A stretch of DNA of 64,000 bases from Pisolithus tinctorius (Eukaryota; Basidiomycota; Agaricomycetes; Boletales; Pisolithaceae). Below are positions 33,507 to 44,100 of this stretch, piece after piece. Position numbers and translations under genes: made by a program. How positions within the stretch are numbered: position 1 is the stretch's first letter; each line of letters opens with the position of its first letter. The stretch spans positions 248,001-312,000 of the forward strand of contig JANFAH010000022.1 of NCBI GenBank assembly GCA_024663395.1, in the 5' to 3' direction. Below the pieces are notes generated by a model, which saw nothing but the letters and a program-made list of their open reading frames with translations, made no database searches and was not told where the DNA came from.

Positions 33507-33607
33507 TGTCATAGTCATGCCTCGACCCCGGCCGGACTCGGCCTCGCACTCACTCAGTCCGGCCTCGGCCCCACCTGTCCCGCATCTCCAGTTGGTCTAG
33601 CGCGGTA

Positions 33608-33626
33608 GACACTGCTTTGCAGTGTC
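33608..33626. other. Perfect hairpin in the gypsy 1 LTR
   Basis: GACACTGC and GCAGTGTC around TTT: an 8-bp stem with a 3-nt loop, repeated in the 3' LTR at about 40691-40709. Confidence 0.85.
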
Positions 33627-33743
33627 TGTCATTTCGGTTAAGTCCTGTCCCCGGTCCTGTCCCCGGTCCACCTGTCCCGGTCTCTGTTACCTTAGTCATA
33701 CGTTACTAATACCTGTCTTACCAATCCTCTTAGCAATCCTTGC

Positions 33744-33764
33744 GAGACCGGCATTACCGGTCTC
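33744..33764. promoter_or_regulatory. CGG-N5-CCG palindrome upstream of the gypsy 1 TATA box
   Basis: GAGACCGG and CCGGTCTC are perfect inverted repeats around CATTA, about 20 bp before the TATA box; the 3' LTR has the same sequence at about 40827-40847. Inverted CGG triplets are the classic site type of Zn2Cys6 proteins, and the element encodes one, so a regulatory site is a reasonable inference. Confidence 0.5.
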
Positions 33765-34071
33765 CATACTATAGCTACTCTAGTATATAAGCTCGTAGAT
33801 ACTCGGCCTGTAGACTTCAGTCTGAAATCAACTAAGTCACCTCTGATAACCCCGCCTCGGCCTCGGACTCGGACTGAGATCCACGCAAGGGAATAGCGCT
33901 GTACCTTCAGTCGCTAAGTCCAAACAGTCCACCCTTCTGTACCTTCGTCTTTATCCCTGACCCCGACCCCTCGGCCTCGCGCCCGCTTCGGTCTCCGGTC
34001 CGGCCTCAACCCGGACAATCCCCGTACTTGACAGTATTTCAGACTCGCCACTTGTGTGGGTCTAAACCATC

Positions 34072-35457
34072 ATGGCAACCAAGACTCGCTTCCAACCTCC
34101 CCGTGGCCGCTCTGCCACTAATCCCGACTCCGCTTCAGCCAGTGGGGCTCGCCGCGAAACAGCACTTGCTGCTTTGGGCACCACTAGGCGCTCTCCAAAT
34201 CCCGTTAGTCCCTTCAGGGGCTTTTCAGCCCGCACCTCTAATACCCCCACCCCACGTCGTCCCACTGCTCCCATCCCCGAGGGTGACCCTGGCGATGACG
34301 GGCCGGGCAACGATGATGACAACAACCCAGACGATGATGACCCCGGTGATAATGGTCCCGGTGATGATAACCCGGAAGATAATGATCCGGAAGACGATCC
34401 GGACTTCCCAGACCCGGACACCGAACCCGCGGTCACGGTCTTCGATAGTCTCGCAAAGGCCATCAAGCTGTTGGCTCGCAACACCCGTACTAGTCCTGAG
34501 TCCTCAAGCAGGACCAAGCTACGCGAGCCCGATACCTTTGATGGTACCGACCCCAAGAAGCTTCGCGCATTCTTCATCCAGTGCGAACTTAACTTCCAAG
34601 ACCGACCCTGGGCTTTCAGGACCGACCGCGCCAAGGTCATCTTCGCCCAGTCATACCTCAAGGGTATGGCTCTTGAGTGGTTCGAGCCGGACTTACTCGG
34701 GCTCGATGACCCCGATGACCGGCCTCTCTGGATGGACTCTTGGAGGGAGTTCGTCTTAGAGTTACAAACCACCTTCGGACCCCATGACCCGGTTGCTGAC
34801 GCCGAAAGTCAACTCGACCACTTGCACATGAAAGATAGCCAGCGCATCAATAAATACGTAGTTGACTTCAATCGGCTTGCTTCGCAAGTCCGAGGCTACG
34901 GAGATGGTGCGCTGCGCCACCACTTCTACTCCGGACTCCCAGACCAGATTAAGGACGAAGTTTGTCGAGTTGGCAAACCCCGGACACTTCACGAGCTCCG
35001 CCACCTCGCCCAGGAGATAGATGCGCGCTATTGGGAGCGCAAGGAGGAAGTCCAGCGGGCGAGTAAGCACCAAGGCTCGTCCAACTCTAGTAACAACAAG
35101 TCCGGCGGCTCCGGCAACAATAACCAGTCCAAGACCGGTCAAGAGAAGACCAAGACCGGCAACAACAATAACAACTCCGTTTCTACCCCCAAGCTGGCTT
35201 CATCGAAGCCGGGCAACAACAATAGTAACAGCAATTCGTCCAAGCCCGAGCCTAGCAAACTCGGCAAAGATGGAAAGCTTACCCCCGAGGAACGCAAGTG
35301 TCGCATAGACGGAAACCTCTGCATGTTCTGCAGAGGGTCCGGTCACTTCGCTGACAAATGCCCCAAGAAGACCGGAAAGGCCAAGGCTCGCGCTGCGGCC
35401 ACCACCGAGGCCGCACCGGCCTCGGGCTCGGGTTCTACCCCCGAGACAAAAAAATAG
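34072..35457 (+). CDS. Gypsy 1 Gag
   Basis: 461-residue capsid/nucleocapsid protein. ATG at 34072 is the first after the LTR. N-terminal third is Pro/Asp-rich and disordered, with a long DDDNPDD-type acidic run; the middle (LREPDTFDGTDPKKLRAFFI to the Gln-rich region) is the retrotransposon capsid domain; an Asn/Ser/Gly-rich linker precedes the CCHC knuckle CMFCRGSGHFADKC near residue 422. It ends with TAG at 35455-35457 directly after a run of seven A, where ribosomes can slip into pol. No lesion is seen. Confidence 0.93.
   Translation: MATKTRFQPPRGRSATNPDSASASGARRETALAALGTTRRSPNPVSPFRGFSARTSNTPTPRRPTAPIPEGDPGDDGPGNDDDNNPDDDDPGDNGPGDDNPEDNDPEDDPDFPDPDTEPAVTVFDSLAKAIKLLARNTRTSPESSSRTKLREPDTFDGTDPKKLRAFFIQCELNFQDRPWAFRTDRAKVIFAQSYLKGMALEWFEPDLLGLDDPDDRPLWMDSWREFVLELQTTFGPHDPVADAESQLDHLHMKDSQRINKYVVDFNRLASQVRGYGDGALRHHFYSGLPDQIKDEVCRVGKPRTLHELRHLAQEIDARYWERKEEVQRASKHQGSSNSSNNKSGGSGNNNQSKTGQEKTKTGNNNNNSVSTPKLASSKPGNNNSNSNSSKPEPSKLGKDGKLTPEERKCRIDGNLCMFCRGSGHFADKCPKKTGKAKARAAATTEAAPASGSGSTPETKK
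35448..35454 (+). promoter_or_regulatory. Likely -1 ribosomal frameshift site (A AAA AAA)
   Basis: Seven A in gag phase A AAA AAA are followed at once by the gag stop TAG. The pol frame is -1 to gag and overlaps it at 35358-35457, so slipping back one base here would give Gag-Pol. A pseudoknot downstream was not modelled. Confidence 0.65.
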
Positions 35458-38400
35458 GTAGCGGCTCCCAGGACTCCGCACAATCTGGGAGCTGCGTTGA
35501 CTCCGGTTGTGCAAACTTGGAGGCTCGTCTCAACGCGTCCGCTCTTTCCAGCCCGAATTCTTTAACCCCCTATGTCACATTAGAAAACCCAGATTTACCT
35601 CGGCTTCGTACTTTAGTGGACTCCGGTTCCACTCACTGTTTCATAGATAATCATTTTGCTAATCAACATTCATTTACCCCTTACTCGGTCTCACCAATCC
35701 GACTCCGGCTTTTCGATGGAACGTCCACCTTCACCATAACCCAAGCAGTAGATGTCAATATTCACTTCGCGTCCGGCGATGTCACCCCGGTAACCCTGTT
35801 CTTAGCCCCGTTGGATTCTGAGTGTAGGGTAGTCCTCGGACGTGACTGGCTCACCCGCTACAATCCGTTGATTGATTGGGTACTGAGCAGTCTAGCATTC
35901 CGGACTCCTACACAAGGAATGCCAACCCCATCGACACCCCCTGTAAGCCCGGTCTCCACCGGCCTTCCTGACCCCGGTCCTAGTGACCAACCCGGCCTCG
36001 CGCCATCTGTACCGGTCTCCGACTCTCCGACTCGCACCCCTCTGAAGGCCCCTCTTGTTTCTCTAATCAATGCAGCCGCTTTTGTGCGCGCCTGCAAACT
36101 AGAAGGGTCCGTCCAGTTCCAACTTCAACTCCGTCCCTCGGACTCAGCTCAAGCCCGATCGGCCTCGGCTTCCTCTCCTCCGGCCTTACCCAATGTCCCG
36201 GAAGAGTACCATGACTTCGCTGATGTATTCAGCAAGGCCAAGGCCTCGGCACTCCCGCCACACCGGGAGTACGACCTAAAGATAGAGCTCGAAGAAGGAA
36301 CGACCCCGCCTCTCGGCACAATCTACTCGCTGTCTTCGGTTGAGCTCCAGGCTCTCCGGACTTTCATCGACGAAAACCTCACTACCGGATTCATTCGGCC
36401 TACTTCCTCCCCATATGCTGCACCAGTCCTCTTTGTCAAAAAGAAGGACGGCTCCCTCCGGCTTTGCGTAGACTTCCGCGGCCTCAACAAAATCACTAAG
36501 AAGGACCGATACCCGCTACCGCTCATCTCCGACCTCCTGGATTCACCAAGCCGAGCGAAGATCTATACAAAGATTGATCTTCGGCATGCCTACCATCTCG
36601 TCCGGATTGCTCCGGGCGATGAATGGAAAACCGCCTTCCGGACTCGGTATGGATCATACGAGTGGTTAGTGATGCCTTTCGGCCTCACCAATGCCCCGGC
36701 CGCTTTCCAGCGCTTCGTCAACACTATCTTCGCGGATATGTTGGATGTATGTGTGGTCGTCTACTTAGATGACATCCTGATCTACTCCGGAGATAAAGAG
36801 TCTCACAAGCAGCATGTCCGAGAAGTCCTCCGCCGGCTTCGGCTTCACGGCCTTTATGCGAAGCCGGAGAAGTGCGAGTTCCACTCGGACTCGGTCGAAT
36901 ACCTCGGATTCCACCTCTCCCCTGCCGGCCTCACGATGTCCAAGGAAAAGGTCCAGACCATCTGCGATTGGCCTGAGCCTCGCAAGGTCAAAGACATTCA
37001 GTCCTTCCTCGGCTTCGCCAACTTTTACCGCCGGTTTATCTTCAATTACTCGGACATCGTCGTACCGCTGACTCGGCTTACCCGCAAGGGGGCTCCTTGG
37101 AACTTCTCCGAGGAGTGCCGCCGGTCATTTAATAACCTCAAGGCCGCCTTCACTACCGCGCCGGTCTTAACTCATTTCATCCCCGGGGTCCCTATCACCG
37201 TCGAGACCGACGCATCGGACTACGCCATCGCCGGCATTCTGTCTATTACTTGCGGCGACGGCCAGATTCATCCGGTCGCATTCTACTCCCGGACTCTGAT
37301 GGCCCCGGAATTGAATTATGACACCCACGACAAGGAATTGCTTGCTATATTCGAAGCATTCCGGACCTGGCGCCACTACCTTGAGGGCTCGGCCTCACCG
37401 GTCGACGTTGTTACCGACCACAAGAACCTCGAGTACTTCTCCACCTCTAAAGTACTCACCCGCCACCAAGCTCGCTGGTCAGAATTCCTTTCTCAGTTTA
37501 ATATGATCATCAGGTTCAGGCCCGGTAAGCTCGGGGCTAAGCCCGACGCCCTAACTAGACGATGGGACGTCTACCCCAAAGAGGGGGATAGCGGCTATGC
37601 CCGAGTGAACCCGCAGAACCTGAGACCGGTCTTCACCCAAGAGCAACTAGCGGTCTCCCTTCGCGCCACATACCTAGAGTACCCGGTCTTACGAGCAGTC
37701 GCACTGATGGATGTGGAGAAACTTCATAATGACATCCTGACTGCACTGCCGGACGACCCGGTCTCACAAATCCGCCTGTCTGACATGTCAGATCCCCGGT
37801 GGTCAGTAGATGACACCGGCTTCCTTCGTCTCGATGGAAGGATCTACGTCCCGGACTCAAATGACCTCCGCCTTAGGGTCTTGCGCCTTAAGCATGACCA
37901 CCCTCTATCCGGCCACTTCGGCCAAAACCGAACCCTAGAGCTCATTCGGCGTGAATACACCTGGCCCGGCCTCAGGACCTTCGTCAAGGACTATGTCCGG
38001 TCTTGCACGGCCTGCGCTCGGGCTAAGGTTCCCCGCCACCGGCCTTACGGCCTTCTCAAGCAGCTTCCGGTGCCGGAGAAGCCGTGGAACTCCATCTCTA
38101 TGGATTTCATCGAGCAGCTTCCGGCCTCAACCGGCTTCACGGCCATCCTCGTTGTAGTTGACCGGCTTTCCAAGCAGGCCATATTCATCCCCACCCACGA
38201 CACCATAACAGCCCCAGAACTCGCCAAACTATTCCTACTCCATGTCTTCTCAAAGCACGGAGTACCGGCCCATGTAACCTCAGACCGAGGCTCGGAGTTC
38301 GTCTCTCATTTCTTCCGGTCGCTCGGCAAGGCTTTAGACATGCGCTTACACTTCACCTCGGGCTACCACCCCGAAGGTGATGGCCAGACCGAAAGAACCA

Positions 38401-39173
38401 ACCAGACCCTAGAACAATACCTCCGAGTATACTGCAACTACCAGCAGGATAATTGGGCCGAACTACTACCTTTGGCCAAGTTCGCTTACAACAACGCCCC
38501 TAGCACTACTACCGGTGTTTCACCTTTCTTCGCTAATAAGGGCTACCATCCTAACATCTCGGTGTACCCGGAGCGCGACCTCACTTCCGCCTGGGCTCGT
38601 GACTATGCAGTTGACCTAGACTCACTGCACCAATACCTACAGGAAGAAATGACCTTAGCACAGCAGCGCTATCAAGGACCGGCCGATGCCAAACGCATGC
38701 CGGCTCCGGACTTCAAGGTCGGCGACCAAGTATATGTCAAAGCCAAATACTTCCGGTCTACTCGGCCTTCCAAGAAGCTCTCGGAGAAAAACCTTGGGCC
38801 GTATCCGGTCATAGCTCAGGCCGGTACCCACTCGTTCACACTGCGCCTGCCGGACTCAATGCGGGCAGTACATCCGGTCTTCCACATTTCCCAACTCGAG
38901 CCGGCCGTCCCTAATACCATCCCGAACCGGACTCAACCACCACCCCCACCAGTCGAAGTCGACGGTGATCTAGAGTTCGAGGTAGCGGAAATCCTCGACT
39001 CTAAGGTCGACCGGCGTCGCCGGTGTTGGCTTCAGTACTTAGTCCGGTGGACCGGCTACGAGGGGACCGATGAAGAAACCACTTGGGTACTCGCTACGGA
39101 GCTTGACAATGCCTCTGAACTCGTACAAGAATTCCACTCCCGCTACCCCACCAAACCCGGCCCGTACCAGTGA
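35448..39173 (+). CDS. Gypsy 1 Pol with chromodomain
   Basis: Read by -1 frameshift from gag (the frame is open from 35358). Counting residues from 35358: aspartic protease LVDSGSTHCFID (about 86), reverse transcriptase (VKKKDGSLRLCVDFRGLNK about 357; active site YLDD about 468), RNase H (VETDASDYA about 614), integrase zinc domain (HDHPLSGHFG ... CTACARAK, about 845-890), integrase core with D in SMDFIEQL, D in TSDRGSEF and E in DGQTERTNQ, and a chromodomain near the end (YLVRWTGYEGTDEETTW). The chromodomain places it among chromoviruses, which may target integration to modified histones. All catalytic residues are present and no stop interrupts it; ends TGA 39171-39173. Confidence 0.95.
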   Translation, partial: KKIGSGSQDSAQSGSCVDSGCANLEARLNASALSSPNSLTPYVTLENPDLPRLRTLVDSGSTHCFIDNHFANQHSFTPYSVSPIRLRLFDGTSTFTITQAVDVNIHFASGDVTPVTLFLAPLDSECRVVLGRDWLTRYNPLIDWVLSSLAFRTPTQGMPTPSTPPVSPVSTGLPDPGPSDQPGLAPSVPVSDSPTRTPLKAPLVSLINAAAFVRACKLEGSVQFQLQLRPSDSAQARSASASSPPALPNVPEEYHDFADVFSKAKASALPPHREYDLKIELEEGTTPPLGTIYSLSSVELQALRTFIDENLTTGFIRPTSSPYAAPVLFVKKKDGSLRLCVDFRGLNKITKKDRYPLPLISDLLDSPSRAKIYTKIDLRHAYHLVRIAPGDEWKTAFRTRYGSYEWLVMPFGLTNAPAAFQRFVNTIFADMLDVCVVVYLDDILIYSGDKESHKQHVREVLRRLRLHGLYAKPEKCEFHSDSVEYLGFHLSPAGLTMSKEKVQTICDWPEPRKVKDIQSFLGFANFYRRFIFNYSDIVVPLTRLTRKGAPWNFSEECRRSFNNLKAAFTTAPVLTHFIPGVPITVETDASDYAIAGILSITCGDGQIHPVAFYSRTLMAPELNYDTHDKELLAIFEAFRTWRHYLEGSASPVDVVTDHKNLEYFSTSKVLTRHQARWSEFLSQFNMIIRFRPGKLGAKPDALTRRWDVYPKEGDSGYARVNPQNLRPVFTQEQLAVSLRATYLEYPVLRAVALMDVEKLHNDILTALPDDPVSQIRLSDMSDPRWSVDDTGFLRLDGRIYVPDSNDLRLRVLRLKHDHPLSGHFGQNRTLELIRREYTWPGLRTFVKDYVRSCTACARAKVPRHRPYGLLKQLPVPEKPWNSISMDFIEQLPASTGFTAILVVVDRLSKQAIFIPTHDTITAPELAKLFLLHVFSKHGVPAHVTSDRGSEFVSHFFRSLGKALDMRLHFTSGYHPEGDGQTERTNQTLEQYLRVYCNYQQDNWAELLPLAKFAYNNAPSTTTGVSPFFANKGYHPNISVYPERDLTSAWARDYAVDLDSLHQYLQEEMTLAQQRYQGPADAKRMPAPDFKVGDQVYVKAKYFRSTRPSKKLSEKNLGPYPVIAQAGTHSFTLRLPDSMRAVHPVFHISQLEPAVPNTIPNRTQPPPPPVEVDGDLEFEVAEILDSKVDRRRRCWLQYLVRWTGYEGTDEETTWVLATELDNASELVQEFHSRYPTKPGPYQ

Positions 39174-39370
39174 GGGTCTGGCTTCGACCGGCCTCTCTGC
39201 TCTGTTTCCGTTTCTGTTTTCCTATCGGTATCTAGTGTTCCTTTAATCTCTTACTTACTATGTTTCCTTTTCTTGTCTGTTCTCACTTACTATACAAGAC
39301 CGAGGGCGGACACCGGACACCGCACATGACATTCGCAGAGGAAGGACTACAGGACTCTACGCTACGACAA

Positions 39371-40452
39371 CTACTCGGCTTCGGCCATACTCTCGTCCTC
39401 CCCCTCGGACTCCTCCTCTTCATCCTCGCCGTGGGCCTTTAACCACTCTACTTCTTCGCGCATCTCCTCGGAGTCGAGCTCGGATGAGCCTGAGTCCGAG
39501 GGAGAGACCGCCATACCGAAGCCGTACGACTCATCGAGCATGGCCTCGAGTGTGTCGGCGATCCGGCCTGAGTTTTCAACCGCGGTCTCGTGAAGTTCGA
39601 AGAGGCTGGCCAGGTTGTTGGCAATCAGCCCCGCGGCCTCGATCAGTCGCTCGAGCTTGTTTTCCAAACCCGAGTACCTTTCAGCGCCGGCCTCCCTCAG
39701 CCCACTCCCTCCGGCTTCGGGCTCGTCGATCTCCAGCACCTCGATCGGTTTTGACTTCGCCCTCTTCTTTTGGCTCGGCCCGGGCTCGGGCGTCCCATCG
39801 TCAGCCTTCCTCTTCTTCCCTTTGTCGGCCTTGGAGGCGACCTTGGGACCGGCCTCGGAGTCCTTCCCGTCTCCAGGCCACCGGCATTTGCCCTTCGACT
39901 GATTGCAGCGGACGCAGGCTACCCGTTTTTTGTTGCCGTCCACGAGGAATTCGCAGACGACTTGGGCCCGGGCGCAGCGCGTGCAGCTAAAAAAGGAATG
40001 TCAAGAGAAGTACGCACAAGATGGAGAAATACTCACCCGGGGTCCATCACTACCCTCTTCACTTCACCCCCAGGCTCACCACTAGCGCCCCCAGCCCCGG
40101 CCTCACTGCCCTTCCCGGCCTCAGCCTTGCGTTTTCGCTCGGCCTCCTTTCCCTCCTCGGCCCTGCGCTTCTCTTCGTCTTCGCACGCTCTCCTCTCCTC
40201 GGCCTCCCGCGCTGCCTTCTCGGCCTCAGCCCTCTCCTGTGCTGCTCTCTCGGCCTCAAGCCGAGCCTGCTCCTCCCGTCGGGCTTGTTCAGCCGCCTTT
40301 CTTCTCTTCCTCTCCTTCGCCTTGGCCCTCATCGTCTCTTCCTCGTCGTCGGTGTCGTACTTGATGGCGTCTTCCGATACCTGGGACCAGTCGATCACGA
40401 CTCGGCCTTCGTTGTTGTTGTCGGCGGCGTCGATCGGTCTGGAGTCGGACAT
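39371..40452 (-). CDS. Antisense Zn2Cys6-cluster accessory gene of gypsy 1
   Basis: Two exons, complement of 40452-40037 and 39986-39371, flank a 50-bp intron with GTGAGT and TTTTTAG ends; splicing keeps frame and gives about 343 residues. Start chosen at MSDSRPIDAADNNNEG (40452). Exon 1 is mostly a highly charged helix (RARLEAERAAQERAEAEKAA-type). The splice joins the cluster CTRCARAQVVC ... ACVRCNQSKGKC, spacing C-X2-C-X6-C-X12-C-X2-C-X6-C, as in GAL4-type zinc clusters, followed by a basic stretch (KKRKADDG) that could be a nuclear signal and an acidic C-terminus. It is convergent with pol and lies inside the element. A DNA-binding regulator is inferred. Long opposite-strand ORFs here lack such motifs. 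Confidence 0.75.
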
Positions 40453-40576
40453 GATGAAAAGGATGAGAATGAAAGACGCAAAGGGCTTAGCGAGCCACAA
40501 GTATCAATTTTTCGAACTCAGCCAACTTTCGGACTCAGCCTACCACTCTCGCAGGGGTCTCATGGGTTCGACCCCT

Positions 40577-40589
40577 AAGAGGGGGATAC
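40577..40589 (+). promoter_or_regulatory. Polypurine tract of gypsy 1
   Basis: AAGAGGGGGATAC directly precedes the 3' LTR at 40590. Confidence 0.8.
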
Positions 40590-41116
40590 TGTCATAGTCA
40601 TGCCTCGACCCTGGCCAGACTCGGCCTCGCACTCACTCAGTCCGGCCTCGGCCCCGCCTGTCCCGCATCTCCAGTTGGTCTAGCGCGGTAGACACTGCTT
40701 TGCAGTGTCTGTCATTTCGGTTAAGTCCTGTCCCCGGTCCTGTCCCCGGTCCACCTGTCCCGGTCTCTGTTACCTTAGTCATACGTTACTAATACCTGTC
40801 TTACCAATCCTCTTAGCAATCCTTGCGAGACCGGCATTACCGGTCTCCGTACTATAGCTACTCTAGTATATAAGCTTGTAGATACTCGGCCTGTAGACTT
40901 CAGTCTGAAATCAACTAAGTCACCTCTGATAACCCCGCCTCGGCCTCGGACTCGGACTGAGATCCACGCAAGGGAATAGCGCTGTACCTTCAGTCGCTAA
41001 GTCCAAACAGTCCACCCTTCTGTACCTTCGTCTTTATCCCTGACCCCGACCCCTCGGCCTCACGCCCGCTTCGGTCTCCGGTCCGGCCTCAACCCGGACA
41101 ATCCCCGTACTTGACA
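40590..41116 (+). repeat. 3' LTR of gypsy 1
   Basis: 527 bp, colinear with 33507-34033; all six differences are CG against TG or CA. Confidence 0.95.
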
Positions 41117-41121
41117 GGTTG

Positions 41122-44100
41122 GTGATGAAGAGTCTGTAGGAGGCAATCATTTGATCACAGGCCGGTTGTCGCTGACAACGAGCGAATGGAGTGTGGTGAC
41201 GGGAGGGTTCACAAGGGTAGGTGTAACGGTGAGGGGGCATTTCGAAAATGATGTTTCTGATAGTATGAGTGGGGCGTCGAGCAGGTTGTTTCTGAGGGGG
41301 AAAGTCCTTTGGGAAGCGTTTCTTATAGGCGGAGAGGGTATCATCCACATGTTCAAGGTGCGACTCCTTTTGCCACGAGTTTTCGGAAGAAGGGTATCCC
41401 TTCCATTTGATTACGAAGGCATGTCTGCGGCTGGACCTCTTATGGCCGACTATTGCCTCAATTTCGTACTCTTCTTCTTCATTGACTAGATCAGGTGGTG
41501 GAGCCGGGAAGTTTGGCCCGTGAATGTCATTTTCACGATAGGGTGACAAGAGGGAAGCATGGAAGACGTTATGGATCTTCCATCGTGCAGGGATCATGAG
41601 GCAATACGTAATCGGAGATAGGATGTCGGAGATTGTGAAGGGTCCTTCTCATTTGGGTGTGAGCTTCCTATTCTCATAGGAGCATTTCAAATTTCATGCT
41701 TCTAGCCAAACCTTATCACCTTTCTGGAATGGGGTGAAGGGTCATGATGAGTGGTCTTTCATAGTTTTTCTGGCTAAATCATGGGCCGCAAGGGCTTCTT
41801 CTCTAGCTTTTCGGAGTTCCTCGAGTCTAGACTTGGCAGCAGGAAGGTGGGTTTCCGTGATCAGGGACGGAAGGGGTTTCGGTTCATATCCATACATGAG
41901 GTAGAATGGGGATTGACGAGTGACGGAGTGTGGGCGGTGGTTGTGCGCAAATTTGGCCATTGGTAGGTTGTTCTCCCATGAGGTGGGGTCGTTTTGGCAA
42001 AAGATACGGAGATAGGTCTCCACTTCTTGGTTTACGTGTTCTGTTTCTCCATCGGTCTGTGGGTGATATGCCATTGACAGGGCAAGGGAGTATCCCAAAA
42101 GGGAAGTGAGTTCTTTTGCAAAGGCCGAAGCGAACTGAGGGCCTCGATCAGATATAATTTTGTCATACAACCTGAAACGGGAGTAGACTTTCTTGAAAAA
42201 TATCGCTGCGATGTCAGCAGCGGAGGCGGCTTTCTTTGTGGGTGATAAAATCACCCCCTTTGTAAGCCCATGGTCTACCACGACCAAAAGGGAATCATAG
42301 CCATTTGAAACAGGCAGGTCAGTAACCAGATCACAAGAGATCTGTTGGAAAGGGCGGGTTGAGGTGGAGGGGATAGGTGTAAGGGGTGGTGTTGTCGGGT
42401 GCATGTTAACCTTGTTTTGCTGGCATATAGTGCAGCCTTCGACGTATTTGCGGACAAAAGATGCGAGTCCAGGCCACCAGTACTCGGAGGAGACGAGCTG
42501 TCGGGTTTTTAGGATACTGGGGTGTCCAGCAGAGGGGTGGTCATGTTGGTTGGACACAACGGTCCTATGGAGGGTGAGGTTGTCGGGGATGTACACCCTA
42601 TTTCTGTAGAGTAGAACCCTGCTTTCAAACTTCCAGTCGGAGAGGTGTGATTTGAATGGAAGCAGCATATCAATGTTTTCTATGGCACAAAGTGCTGTTT
42701 GGACGACCAGATCTTTCTCGGAAGAGGATGCGACCTTTTTGGTAAGGTTGGCGTCGATAAGATTGACGAATAGGGTCTGGGGGAGGAGTGTAACTCCTTT
42801 ATTGTCTTCGTCATCATCGGGGACATGGTCAGGGTGGCAGGAGAGTGCATCAGGTGCTGCCAGGTCTTTTCCTGGGATGTGTTCTAGTTGCAGATCAAAG
42901 TCTGTGAGGTCAAGGAGCCATTGAGCTTGGCGACGGTTCAAGTTTTGTGGTGCTTTGAAATATGTCAGGTTTTTATGATCGGTGAAGACCTTAACCAGGA
43001 ACAGGGATCCATGGAGATAATGTCTCCAAGATTTCAATGCTCGAATAACCCCAAGCAGTTCTCTGTCATATATGTCATAGTTTCTTTCTGCAGGGTTAAA
43101 TGATTGGGACAGAAAAGCACAGGGTTGCCACTGTCCGTTCGAATCTTCTTGAAGGAGGATTCCTCCTGTTGCATACTTGGACACATCTGTAGTAATCGCA
43201 AATGGCCGAGAGGTGTCGGGCATTCGAAGGGTTGGTTGTGCCATGAAGATTCTTTTTAGGAGCTCAAAAGCGTCCTGACACTTCTTTGACCAGTTCCAGT
43301 CAACCGTTTTCTTGGTGAGGTCAATGAGTGGTCATGCGATGTCCGAGTAATAAGGGATGAATCTTCTGTAAAAGTTTGCAAACCCTAGGAAGGACCGCAC
43401 ATCTTTGACCTTCTTTGGGGTGGGCCATTTGGCAATGCCTTGGACCTTGACGGGGTCCATGGCAATGGTGTTTTCTTTGATAATCATACCAAGATATTTC
43501 ACCTCGGTAAGATCGAAATGACATTTTTCCAACTTCAGAGGGAGAGAAAGCTCCCTCATTCTTTCGAGGACACGTCAGGTTCTTTGTTTGTGTTCTTTGG
43601 GGTCATTTGAGAAGATGAGGAGGTCATCTATGTAGACAACCAACCATCCTTCGGCAATCATGTCTTGGAAGGAGTCATTCATGAAACGCTGGAAGGTGGT
43701 GGGGGAGTTGCATAGCCCAAAGAACATGATGGTTGGTTCAAAGAGACCTTTGTGTGTAATGAAAGCGGCTTTCCACTGGTCTCCTTCTTTAATTCGAACA
43801 TTGTTGTAGCCGGATCTGACATCCATCTTCGTGAAGATAGAGGCTCCTTTCAGTTTGTCCACGAGGTCTGAGATAAGGGGAAGGGGATATGCATCCTTCA
43901 CAGTATTTTTGTTCAGGTACCTGTAGTCCTGGCAGGGATGCAGGGAACCATCTTTCTTCCCAACAAAGAAGAAGGGGGTGGCTTGGGGGGACTTCGAGGG
44001 ATGGATCTTTCCTTCTCAAAGGTTTTCTTCAATAAACTTATCTGTGGACTCTCGTTCAGAGGGAGAGAGCAGGTATGCTTTAGCCACTTTGGGGACAAAG

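Larger units (their letters stand above)
33507..34033 (+). repeat. 5' LTR of gypsy 1
   Basis: 527 bp. TATA box TATATAA at 33784-33790. Contains a triple CTGTCCCCGGTC-like repeat (about 33646-33685) and two perfect hairpins listed separately. Confidence 0.95.
33507..41116 (+). mobile_element. Chromovirus gypsy 1, nearly intact, inserted in gypsy 2
   Basis: LTRs of 527 bp at each end (TGTCATAGTC...GTACTTGACA), gag, pol with an apparent -1 frameshift, an antisense gene between pol and the 3' LTR, a polypurine tract, and the 5-bp target duplication GGTTG (33502-33506 and 41117-41121). The LTRs differ at six positions (about 1.1%), all CpG transitions. No internal stop interrupts gag or pol, so it may have moved recently. 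Its DNA is rich in CCGG and CGG words. Confidence 0.95.

Noticed and set aside
34028..34772. Long overlapping ORFs on both strands over gypsy 1 gag
   Set aside because: They are frame shadows of GC-rich gag, with no recognisable domain.
39770..40597. Plus-strand 275-codon ORF opposite the antisense gene of gypsy 1
   Set aside because: It is Ala/Ser/Pro low complexity, the mirror of the charged helix on the minus strand; only the minus strand has a zinc cluster formed by correct splicing.
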